Source: JAWLCA01 sp050485905
GTDB lineage: Bacteria; Pseudomonadota; Alphaproteobacteria; Rhodobacterales; Rhodobacteraceae
Assembly: GCA_050485905.1 (NCBI GenBank)
Contig: JBJHCH010000001.1
Coordinates: 1-64,000, forward strand
Length of the DNA: 64,000 nt
Direction: 5' to 3'
The position numbers were made by a program, and so were the translations under genes. Within the stretch, counting starts at the first letter, position 1. Each line of letters starts with the position of its first letter. The notes below the pieces were generated by a model, which had not been told where the DNA came from, searched no databases, and saw only the letters and a list, made by a program, of their open reading frames with translations. Below are positions 32,075 to 39,057 of the stretch, in pieces.

Positions 32075-33106
32075 ATGAAGATCGCGAACCGGCAGATCGG
32101 CCCTGGCCATCCACCCCTTGTCATCGCCGAAATCGGCATCAACCACGGCGGCGAGCTGGACGTGGCCAAGGAGATGGTGCGGCTGGCCGCGCTTTCGGGC
32201 TGCGAGATGGTCAAGCACCAGACCCATATCGTCGAGGACGAGATGACCGAGGAGGCGAAGGCGATCTTTCCGCCCAATGCCGACGTCTCGATCTGGGAGG
32301 TCATGGAGCGTTGCGCCCTGTCGCGCGAGGATGAGGCGGAACTGAAAACCTATGCCGAAAGCCTCGGCCTGATCTGGATCTCCACGCCATTCTCGCGCGC
32401 CGCCGCGGACTTCCTCGAAACCCTCGACGTGCCGGCCTTCAAGATCGGGTCGGGTGAGGCGGACAACCTGCCGCTGATCCGCCACATCGCGAAAAAGGGC
32501 CGGCCGGTGATCCTGTCCACCGGGATGCAGACGATCGAGACGATTGCCGCGAGCGTGGCGATCCTGGATGAGGCGGGCGTCGACTATGCGCTGCTGGAAT
32601 GCACCAACCTCTACCCCAGCCCGCCAGAGATCGTGAGTCTGCAGGGTGTGACGGATCTGCAGCGGGCGTTCCCAAGGGCGGTGGTGGGCTTCTCGGATCA
32701 CTCCATCGGGCCAGAGATGGCGCTGGCCTCGGTCGCGCTGGGGGCCTGTATCCTGGAGCGGCATTTCACCGATACCCGCTACCGGGCGGGGCCGGATATT
32801 TCCTGTTCGATGGATCCGTCGGAACTGCGCCACCTGATCGACCGGAGCCGCGAGATCTGGACGGCGCTGCGCAACCCCAAGCAGCGCACCGGTCCAGAGG
32901 AAGCCGTCTATCGCTTTGCCCGGGCCAGCGTCGTGGCCGACCGTGACCTGCCAGAGGGGCACGTCATCGAAGAGGCCGACATCTGGGCACGCCGGCCGGG
33001 GTCGGGAGAGATTCCGGGCTATGACTTCGACCGGGTTCTGGGTCGGCGGCTGAAGCGGGCGGTGCGGCGAAACGAGCAGCTAGGGTGGGCGGACCTCGAC
33101 GGTTAG
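32075..33106 (+). CDS. NeuB-family nonulosonic acid synthase (N-acetylneuraminate synthase-like)
   Basis: A 343-residue protein. The N-terminal TIM barrel of the NeuB family shows IAEIGINHGGELDVAKEM, VKHQTH, FKIGSGEADNLPLI and LECTNLYPSPPEIV. The C-terminal SAF/antifreeze-like domain starts at about residue 285 (ARASVVADRDLPEGHVI). The family condenses phosphoenolpyruvate with a hexosamine to give sialic, legionaminic or pseudaminic acids. No CMP-transferase, epimerase or polysaccharide genes are adjacent, so the product cannot be named. It follows a LacI regulator by three bases. Confidence 0.85.
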   Translation: MKIANRQIGPGHPPLVIAEIGINHGGELDVAKEMVRLAALSGCEMVKHQTHIVEDEMTEEAKAIFPPNADVSIWEVMERCALSREDEAELKTYAESLGLIWISTPFSRAAADFLETLDVPAFKIGSGEADNLPLIRHIAKKGRPVILSTGMQTIETIAASVAILDEAGVDYALLECTNLYPSPPEIVSLQGVTDLQRAFPRAVVGFSDHSIGPEMALASVALGACILERHFTDTRYRAGPDISCSMDPSELRHLIDRSREIWTALRNPKQRTGPEEAVYRFARASVVADRDLPEGHVIEEADIWARRPGSGEIPGYDFDRVLGRRLKRAVRRNEQLGWADLDG

Positions 33107-33279
33107 TGCCGCCGCCAGTTTGCACCTTCCCGGCCGTCGCTTCCACCGCCAGAACAAAAGAGCGGATCGACAGCACACCATTGACGCTCGCTCGCGGCGG
33201 CCCTGCCGGGCCTGACCACGAAATCGCGAAAATACGGCGTATCGGGGCATTGAGGCGACATTTCTGATTGCCAAGCGCG

Positions 33280-33347
33280 CGCGGCGGGCGTAGGGCCGCC
33301 AGTGGGACACCCTTCCCCAACGAAGGGCATATATCTGGAAGGATACC
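33280..33347 (+). ncRNA. Probable serC leader (cis-regulatory RNA)
   Basis: Just before serC are GGCGG-N8-CCGCC (33283-33300) and CCCTTC-CCCAAC-GAAGGG (33310-33327), followed by an AU-rich stretch and the Shine-Dalgarno GGAAGGA. A serC motif RNA with hairpins ending near the ribosome-binding site is known from alphaproteobacteria upstream of serC. Position and hairpin layout match it, but a covariance-model match was not possible here. Confidence 0.5.
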
Positions 33348-34505
33348 ATGACTGACCCCACGAAACCGGCCGCGCGGCCGGGCATTCCGCGCTTTTCGTC
33401 CGGCCCCTGTGCCAAACCCCCGATCTGGACCCTTCAGGCATTGAGCGACGCGGCCCTGGGCCGGTCGCATCGCGCGCCTGTCGGCAAGGCGAAGCTGAAG
33501 GCCGCCATCGACGGCACCCGCAGGGTGCTGGGCGTGCCGGATGATTACCGCATCGGCATCGTGCCCGCCTCCGACACCGGGGCGGTGGAAATGGCGATGT
33601 GGTCGCTGCTGGGCGCGCGGCCGGTCGAAATGCTGGCGTGGGAGAGCTTCGGCGAAGGTTGGGTGACCGACGCGGTGAAGCAGCTGAAGCTCGACGCCGT
33701 GGTGCGCAAGGCGCCCTATGGCGAGATCGTGGATTTCTCGCAGGTCGATTTCGACCGCGACGTGGTCTTTACCTGGAACGGCACCACCAGCGGCGTGCGG
33801 CTGCCGGGTGGCGATGCGATCCCGGCGGACCGGCAGGGCCTGACGATCTGTGATGCCACAAGTGCGGCCTTCGCGATGGACCTGCCCTGGGACAAGCTGG
33901 ATGTGGTGACGTTCAGCTGGCAGAAGGTGCTGGGCGGCGAGGCGGCGCATGGCATGCTGGTCCTGTCGCCCCGCGCGGTGGCGCGGCTGGAAAGCTACAC
34001 GCCGCCCTGGCCGCTGCCCAAGATCTTTCGCCTGACCAAGGGCGGCAAGCTGATCGAGGGCATCTTTCAGGGCGAGACGATCAACACGCCGTCGATGCTG
34101 GCGGTGGAGGATTACCTGCTGGCGCTGTCCTGGGCCGAGGGCATCGGCGGGCTGCCGGCGCTGATCGCGCGGACCGAGGCGAATGCGGCGGTGGTCGCCG
34201 AATTCGTGGCCGGGCGCGACTGGATCGCGACTCTGGCGGCTGATCCGGCCACGGCCTCGACCACCAGCGTCTGCCTGAAGTTCACCGACGCGCGCATCGC
34301 CGACGGCGCGGCCTTTGCCAGGGCGGTTGCAAAGCGGCTGGAGGCGGAAGGCGTGGCGCTGGACGTGGGCGCCCATCGCGACTCGCCGCCGGGCTTGCGG
34401 GTCTGGTGCGGATCGACGGTGGAAAACGCCGATGTCATCGCGCTGATGCCGTGGATCGACTGGGCGTTTCAGACCGAGATCGCGGCGCTGAAACCGGCCG
34501 CCTGA
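33348..34505 (+). CDS. serC: Phosphoserine aminotransferase
   Basis: A 385-residue PLP enzyme that converts 3-phosphohydroxypyruvate and glutamate to phosphoserine. It has FSSGPCAKPP at the substrate loop, NGTTSGV, the DATSAAFAMDLPW cofactor Asp and the PLP lysine in FSWQKVLGGEAAHGM. This is the longer form found in alphaproteobacteria and some archaea rather than the E. coli form. GGAAGGA precedes the ATG at 33348. It forms a pathway pair with serA downstream. Confidence 0.95.
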   Translation: MTDPTKPAARPGIPRFSSGPCAKPPIWTLQALSDAALGRSHRAPVGKAKLKAAIDGTRRVLGVPDDYRIGIVPASDTGAVEMAMWSLLGARPVEMLAWESFGEGWVTDAVKQLKLDAVVRKAPYGEIVDFSQVDFDRDVVFTWNGTTSGVRLPGGDAIPADRQGLTICDATSAAFAMDLPWDKLDVVTFSWQKVLGGEAAHGMLVLSPRAVARLESYTPPWPLPKIFRLTKGGKLIEGIFQGETINTPSMLAVEDYLLALSWAEGIGGLPALIARTEANAAVVAEFVAGRDWIATLAADPATASTTSVCLKFTDARIADGAAFARAVAKRLEAEGVALDVGAHRDSPPGLRVWCGSTVENADVIALMPWIDWAFQTEIAALKPAA

Positions 34506-34565
34506 CCCATCCGGGCGCGGCCCGTCCGCGCCCTTTCCAACCCCTGACCCCACCGCGCGCAACGT

Positions 34566-34598
34566 ATGCACGTGATATGCACGCCAGATGCACGTGAA
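34566..34598 (+). repeat. Three 11-bp direct repeats upstream of serA
   Basis: ATGCACGTGAT, ATGCACGCCAG and ATGCACGTGAA follow one another with an exact 11-bp period, and a looser ATGCGCAC follows at 34609. They lie 37-69 bases before the serA start. A period close to one DNA turn is what tandem binding of a regulator on one face would give. The first ATG is also in frame with serA. Confidence 0.6.
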
Positions 34599-34634
34599 TC
34601 ATACGTGGATGCGCACCCATCAAAGGAGCGCCCC

Positions 34635-36230
34635 ATGGCCCCCAAGGTTCTCGTCTCCGACGCGCTGTCGGAAACCGCCGTGCAGATCTTCCGCGACCGC
34701 GGGATCGACGTCGACTATCAGCCCGATCTGGGCAAGGACAAGGAAAAGCTGGCTGAAATCATTGGCGAATATGACGGCCTTGCGATCCGCTCGGCCACCA
34801 AGGCGACGGCGAAGCTGCTGGAGAATGCGGCCCGGCTGAAGGTGATCGGCCGCGCCGGCATCGGGGTCGACAATGTCGATATCCCGGCCGCGTCCAAGAA
34901 GGGCGTGATCGTGATGAACACCCCCTTCGGCAACTCCATCACCACCGCCGAACACGCCATCGCCCTGATGTTCGCCGTGGCCCGGCAACTGCCCGAGGCG
35001 AACGCCTCAACCCATTCTGGCAAATGGGAAAAATCCCGCTTCATGGGGGTGGAGCTGTTCAACAAGACCCTCGGCCTGATCGGCTGCGGCAACATCGGTT
35101 CCATCGTCGCCGAACGCGCGCTGGCGCTGAAGATGAAGGTGCTGGCCTACGACCCCTTCCTGTCCGAGGAACGCGCGGTGAAGCTGGGCGTTCACAAGGC
35201 CGAGCTGGACGAGGTGCTGGAAAGGGCGGATTTCATCACGCTCCACGTGCCCCTGACCGACAAGACCCGCAACATCCTGTCGGCCGAGGCGCTGGCGAAG
35301 ACGAAACCGGGCGTGCGCATCGTCAACTGCGCCCGCGGCGGCCTGATCGACGAGGATGCCCTGTCCGAGGCGCTGAAATCCGGTCATGTCGCCGGCGCGG
35401 GGCTGGATGTCTTTGCGGTGGAACCGGCGACCGAAAGCCCGCTGTTCGGCCTGCCGAATGTGGTCGTTACCCCGCATCTGGGGGCCTCCACCACCGAGGC
35501 GCAGGAGAACGTCGCGATCCAGGTGGCGGAGCAGATGGCGGACTATCTGCTGACCGGGGCGGTATCGAACGCGCTTAACATGCCCTCGGTCACGGCCGAG
35601 GAGGCCGCCGTGATGGGGCCGTGGCTGCGGCTGGCGGGGCATCTGGGCGCGTTCGTGGGCCAGATGACCGACGAGCCGATTAAGGCGATCAACGTGCTGT
35701 ATGACGGGGTGGTGGCCGGAATGAACCTGGAGGCGCTGAACTGCGCCACCATTGCGGGTGTGATGAAGGCCACCAACCCCGACCTGAACATGGTCTCGGC
35801 CCCCGTGGTAGCCAAGGAACGCGGCATCCGTATCTCCACCACCCGGCAGGAGAAGTCCGGCGTCTTCGACGGCTACATCAAGCTGACCGTGGTCACCGAC
35901 TCGCGCGAGCGGTCGATCGGCGGCACGGTGTTTTCAGACGGCAAGCCGCGGTTCATCCAGATCAAGGGCATCAATATCGATGCCGAGATCGGGCAGCACA
36001 TGCTTTACACCACCAACCGCGACGTGCCCGGCATCATCGGCACGCTGGGGATGATCCTTGGCAACAACGGGGTGAACATCGCCAACTTCACCCTTGGCCG
36101 GTCATCGGTCGGGCGGGAAGCCATCGCGATCCTGTATCTGGACGAGCGCATCCCCGACGCGGTGGTGGCGGAGCTTGTGGGTACGGGCCTGTTCCAGCAG
36201 GTGCGGCCGCTGGAGTTCGAGGTGGCGTGA
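34635..36230 (+). CDS. serA: D-3-phosphoglycerate dehydrogenase (long form)
   Basis: A 531-residue enzyme that oxidises 3-phosphoglycerate to start serine synthesis. It has the Rossmann motif LGLIGCGNIGSIVAERA, the catalytic Arg in NCARGGLIDE, and the Glu and His of the D-isomer dehydrogenase family (VVTPHLGAST). An intervening allosteric substrate-binding domain and a C-terminal ACT domain (DVPGIIGTLGMILGNNGVNI) allow serine feedback. The ATG at 34635 has AAAGGAG seven bases upstream. An in-frame ATG at 34566 lies in the direct repeats and would add 23 unlikely residues. Confidence 0.95.
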   Translation: MAPKVLVSDALSETAVQIFRDRGIDVDYQPDLGKDKEKLAEIIGEYDGLAIRSATKATAKLLENAARLKVIGRAGIGVDNVDIPAASKKGVIVMNTPFGNSITTAEHAIALMFAVARQLPEANASTHSGKWEKSRFMGVELFNKTLGLIGCGNIGSIVAERALALKMKVLAYDPFLSEERAVKLGVHKAELDEVLERADFITLHVPLTDKTRNILSAEALAKTKPGVRIVNCARGGLIDEDALSEALKSGHVAGAGLDVFAVEPATESPLFGLPNVVVTPHLGASTTEAQENVAIQVAEQMADYLLTGAVSNALNMPSVTAEEAAVMGPWLRLAGHLGAFVGQMTDEPIKAINVLYDGVVAGMNLEALNCATIAGVMKATNPDLNMVSAPVVAKERGIRISTTRQEKSGVFDGYIKLTVVTDSRERSIGGTVFSDGKPRFIQIKGINIDAEIGQHMLYTTNRDVPGIIGTLGMILGNNGVNIANFTLGRSSVGREAIAILYLDERIPDAVVAELVGTGLFQQVRPLEFEVA

Positions 36231-36235
36231 CCGCT

Positions 36236-36259
36236 GTGGCGGGGCTCAGCCCCCGCCAC
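36236..36259. terminator. Bidirectional hairpin between serA and the SDR gene
   Basis: GTGGCGGGG and CCCCGCCAC form a 9-bp stem with a 6-nt loop, starting five bases after the serA stop and running over the stop of the convergent SDR gene. It can serve both converging transcripts; no long T-run is present. Confidence 0.6.
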
Positions 36260-37010
36260 GCAGTGCCGGCAGGCCGATGCCCGTGGCGTCGAATCCGCCG
36301 TCGGCCGCAAGGATCTGGCCGGTGATGTAGCTGGCCTGATCGCTGCACAGAAAGGCGATGGCGGCGGCGATCTCCTCCTCTCGGCCATAGCGGTTCAGCG
36401 GGATCGCATCGTGATAGGCGGCGCGGATCGCCGGGCTGTGCACCGCCTTTGCCATCGCCGTGTCCACCGGACCGGGGGCGACGGCGTTGACGCGGATGCC
36501 ATGCTCGCCCAGTTCCGCCGCCATCTGCCGGGTCAGATGCGCCAGCCCCGCCTTGCTGACGCCGTAGGCCACCCGCAAAGTGCTGGCGCGCAGGCCCGAG
36601 ATAGAGGTGACGTTGACGATGGCACCCGACCGCTGGGCGATCATCGCCGGCAGCACTGCCTGAACGCACAGGAACGGCCCAGTCAGGTTCACGTCCAGCA
36701 CCCGCGACCATTCCGCTAGCGTGGTTTCTGTCAGCGGCTTGAAGGTAGCGGTGCCGGCGTTGTTCACCAGCGCGTCGATCTGGCCGAACCGGTCCATCAC
36801 CGCTTCGGCTGCGCGGGCCACCTGATCCGGGTCGGCGACATCGCAGGGGCAGGCCAGGGCACCCGGCATCCCGGCGCAGGTGTCAGAGAGCGCGGGTTCG
36901 TCGATGTCCCACAGCGCCACCTGCCAGCCGTCTGTCTGGAACCGCTGGGCCGTGGCGCGCCCGATGCCGCGGGCGGCGCCGGTGACGATGGCGGTACGGT
37001 TCTCGGTCAT
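36246..37010 (-). CDS. Short-chain dehydrogenase/reductase
   Basis: A 254-residue classical SDR with the cofactor motif TGAARGIG near residues 12-19, NNAG (VNNAGTATF), catalytic Ser in VTSISG, and YGVSKAG giving the Tyr-x-x-x-Lys pair. The C-terminal ITGQILAADGG is typical. Asp in LWDIDEP after the second strand suggests NAD(H) preference. The substrate is unknown; neighbours (serA convergent, a phosphatase divergent) do not help. ATG 37010 fits the family N-terminus better than the upstream ATG 37079. Confidence 0.85.
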   Translation of the reverse strand: MTENRTAIVTGAARGIGRATAQRFQTDGWQVALWDIDEPALSDTCAGMPGALACPCDVADPDQVARAAEAVMDRFGQIDALVNNAGTATFKPLTETTLAEWSRVLDVNLTGPFLCVQAVLPAMIAQRSGAIVNVTSISGLRASTLRVAYGVSKAGLAHLTRQMAAELGEHGIRVNAVAPGPVDTAMAKAVHSPAIRAAYHDAIPLNRYGREEEIAAAIAFLCSDQASYITGQILAADGGFDATGIGLPALRGGG

Positions 37011-37108
37011 CGGGGTGGCCCGTTTCTGGTGCCGCAGAGGCGCGTGGCGGCGTGACATTTCATGATGCGGCCCATACATGGTCCGCGACGCAACGGAAAG
37101 GACTGGCG

Positions 37109-37894
37109 ATGCAGAGCTATGCCATTGGCGACATTCACGGCCAGATCGACCTGCTGCGCGAAGTGCACGACTGGATCGAGGCCGACCGCGCCCGCGAAGG
37201 GGCCGCCGACGCGCCGGTGATCCACCTGGGCGATCTGGTGGATCGGGGGCCGGACAGCGCCGGCGTGGTCGAACTGTTGCGCCGCGGCCAGGCCGAAGGT
37301 GCGAACTGGATTGTTCTGAAGGGCAATCACGACCGGATGTTCACCCGTTTCCTGCGCGACCCCGAGGAGCAGGAACCGGGGTTGCGGTCGGCCCTGTCAT
37401 GGTTGCATCCGCGGCTCGGCGGGGGCGAGACCTTGGGCTCCTACGGGGTGCGGAACGCGTCGGATCGTCCGGTGGCCAAGGTCCATGCCGATGCGCTGGA
37501 CGCGGTGCCCACCGATCATGTCGCTTATATTGACTCGCTGCCCACATGGCACCGGCGCGGCGACGCGGCCTTCGTTCATGCCGGTATCCGCCCCGGCATC
37601 GCGCTGGAGGCCCAGGACGAGACCGATCTGGTCTGGATCCGGGATGGCTTCCTTGAGGATACTCGCGATCACGGCTTCTTGGTTGTGCACGGCCATACCG
37701 CGCTACCGGCGCCCGAGCACTACGGCAACCGGGTCAATATCGACAGCAGCGCCGCCTATGGCGGGCCGCTGACTGCTGTGGCGATCGAGGGGCGCGAAGT
37801 ATGGTCGATCGGCCCCGAAGGCCGGACGCCCGTGCGGCCCGCGCCGCGCAGCGGCCTGCTTGGCCGCCTTCTGCCGGGCCGCCGGAGAGCGTGA
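37109..37894 (+). CDS. Metallophosphoesterase (serine/threonine phosphatase-like)
   Basis: A 261-residue calcineurin-like phosphatase. The metal-binding blocks are in order: GDIHGQIDLL (residues 7-16), LGDLVDRGPDSAGV, LKGNHDRMF, and a late VVHGHTALP. This resembles PrpA/ApaH-like bacterial phosphatases of cytosolic phosphoproteins or dinucleotides. GGAAAGGA precedes the ATG at 37109. It is divergent from the SDR gene with about 100 bases between. Confidence 0.85.
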   Translation: MQSYAIGDIHGQIDLLREVHDWIEADRAREGAADAPVIHLGDLVDRGPDSAGVVELLRRGQAEGANWIVLKGNHDRMFTRFLRDPEEQEPGLRSALSWLHPRLGGGETLGSYGVRNASDRPVAKVHADALDAVPTDHVAYIDSLPTWHRRGDAAFVHAGIRPGIALEAQDETDLVWIRDGFLEDTRDHGFLVVHGHTALPAPEHYGNRVNIDSSAAYGGPLTAVAIEGREVWSIGPEGRTPVRPAPRSGLLGRLLPGRRRA

Positions 37895-37960
37895 CCTGAC
37901 CGCACAACCTTAAGGCGAAAATTTACCATAGACCCAGATGTTGGGGTGCGAATCGCCAAA

Positions 37961-37980
37961 TTATGTCAAATTGAACATAA
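37961..37980. promoter_or_regulatory. Inverted repeat in the AT-rich region before the SET-domain gene
   Basis: TTATGT-N8-ACATAA with an inner TCAAATTGA makes a near-symmetric 20-bp dyad in the 219-base gap before the SET gene. The gap is richer in A and T than its surroundings, so a promoter and operator are likely here, but no regulator can be named. Apart from this dyad I see nothing else firm in the gap. Confidence 0.35.
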
Positions 37981-38113
37981 GCTGGGGCAAGCATGCGCCA
38001 ATTCGGAGGCTTTTTCACGGCTCACGCGCGAAAATTATCCTGACGTTTACCAAGGCAGATCCAGTCAGGGGTACGCGCAACGAAACAACCCCCGCCTGCA
38101 AGGAGCATGAAGC

Positions 38114-38590
38114 ATGGGATGGATTGCCGACGTTGAATTCCGCAATAGCCCGATCCACGGACTTGGGGTTTTTGCAAAATCCCGCATTCCGGCGGGCAGC
38201 AAGATCTGGGAGTTCGACACCTCGATGAATGCTTCCGGCCTGCCGGATCTCGCCGCTCTTTCGCCCGAGGAGCTTGAGTACGCGTTGCTCGCCGGCTACA
38301 TGCACCAGCCGTCGGGGCGGTTCATCTGGTACAAGGATGGCATGCAGTACATGAACCATGCCGACGGCGCGTACGCGAATATCGGGCTGAACGAGTGGCT
38401 GCCGCTGGAGCATGACCACACGAGGGCCCTGCGCGACATCGAGGCGGGAGAGGAACTGCTGGAAGACTACTCCTTCTGGTCGATCTTCTCGCTTGATCGG
38501 GAGCACTGGCTGCGCAAGCTCTATCGGGACTTCTGCCCGGATCACTATGCCTTCCTGGCCAGCCTTGAAGAGCGTCGCCGCGCCGCCTGA
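38114..38590 (+). CDS. SET domain-containing protein (putative lysine methyltransferase)
   Basis: A 158-residue protein made almost entirely of a SET fold: GLGVFAKSRIPAGSKIWEFD at residues 16-35, the asparagine-histidine motif YMNHADGAYANI near 78-89, and IEAGEELLEDYSFW near 105-118 with the catalytic Tyr. SET enzymes transfer methyl from S-adenosylmethionine to lysines. Bacterial members are less common and their targets are mostly unknown. AAGGAG-like bases precede the ATG. The gene has its own terminator and stands alone. Confidence 0.8.
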   Translation: MGWIADVEFRNSPIHGLGVFAKSRIPAGSKIWEFDTSMNASGLPDLAALSPEELEYALLAGYMHQPSGRFIWYKDGMQYMNHADGAYANIGLNEWLPLEHDHTRALRDIEAGEELLEDYSFWSIFSLDREHWLRKLYRDFCPDHYAFLASLEERRRAA

Positions 38591-38610
38591 AGCCTGGGAT
38601 GAGCGAAAGG

Positions 38611-38637
38611 CGGGCGCCGCCGCAAGGCGCCCGTTTT
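38611..38637 (+). terminator. Rho-independent terminator of the SET-domain gene
   Basis: CGGGCGCC and GGCGCCCG form an 8-bp stem with a 7-nt loop, followed at once by TTTT, 20 bases after the SET gene stop and directly before the end of the convergent response-regulator gene. Confidence 0.8.
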
Positions 38638-38639
38638 CC

Positions 38640-39011
38640 CTACCCGCTGTATCGCGTGACGATCTCGGACAGGTGGGTGAAGCTGATGGGCTTGGCGACC
38701 AGATCGGCAAAGCCCGTATCCGCGCATTGCACGCGCTGTTCCGGCGTGATCGTCGCGGTGACGGCCACCATGGTTGGGGCATCATCTCCCATGGCGGTTC
38801 GGATCTCTGTCGCTGCGCTGATCCCGTCCATCTCGGGCATCCGTAGGTCCATCAGAATAAGCCGCGGACGATACGCAATCGCCATATCGACGCCGCTGCG
38901 GCCATTCTGAGCCTCGATCACCTCGTAACCCATCTTGCGCAGCATCATCCGCAGAACCAGCAGGTTGGCGCTGTTATCCTCGACCACCAGTATGAGCTTC
39001 CGCTCGGTCAT
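38640..39011 (-). CDS. Single-domain response regulator (CheY-like)
   Basis: A 123-residue receiver domain with no output domain. The acidic pair Glu11-Asp12, the phospho-acceptor Asp55 in LILMDLRMPEMDG, the switch Thr in VAVTATIT and the conserved Lys in VAKPIS are all present, so it should be phosphorylated. It lies 46 bases downstream of a histidine kinase on the same strand and is its likely partner. Output would be through protein contact or phosphorelay. Confidence 0.9.
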   Translation of the reverse strand: MTERKLILVVEDNSANLLVLRMMLRKMGYEVIEAQNGRSGVDMAIAYRPRLILMDLRMPEMDGISAATEIRTAMGDDAPTMVAVTATITPEQRVQCADTGFADLVAKPISFTHLSEIVTRYSG

Positions 39012-39057
39012 CCCGCCTGGCCTGTGGCAAATGCGGGGCGTGGCGCTATTGCGCGGG

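Noticed and set aside
37910..37980. A TTAA followed by GGCGAAA and a nearby dyad, considered as a fourth composite element
   Set aside because: The second half of the box is not TTAA/TTTA, and the dyad centre is at a different distance (about 50 and not 53 bases from the spacer). It is kept as a separate inverted repeat only.
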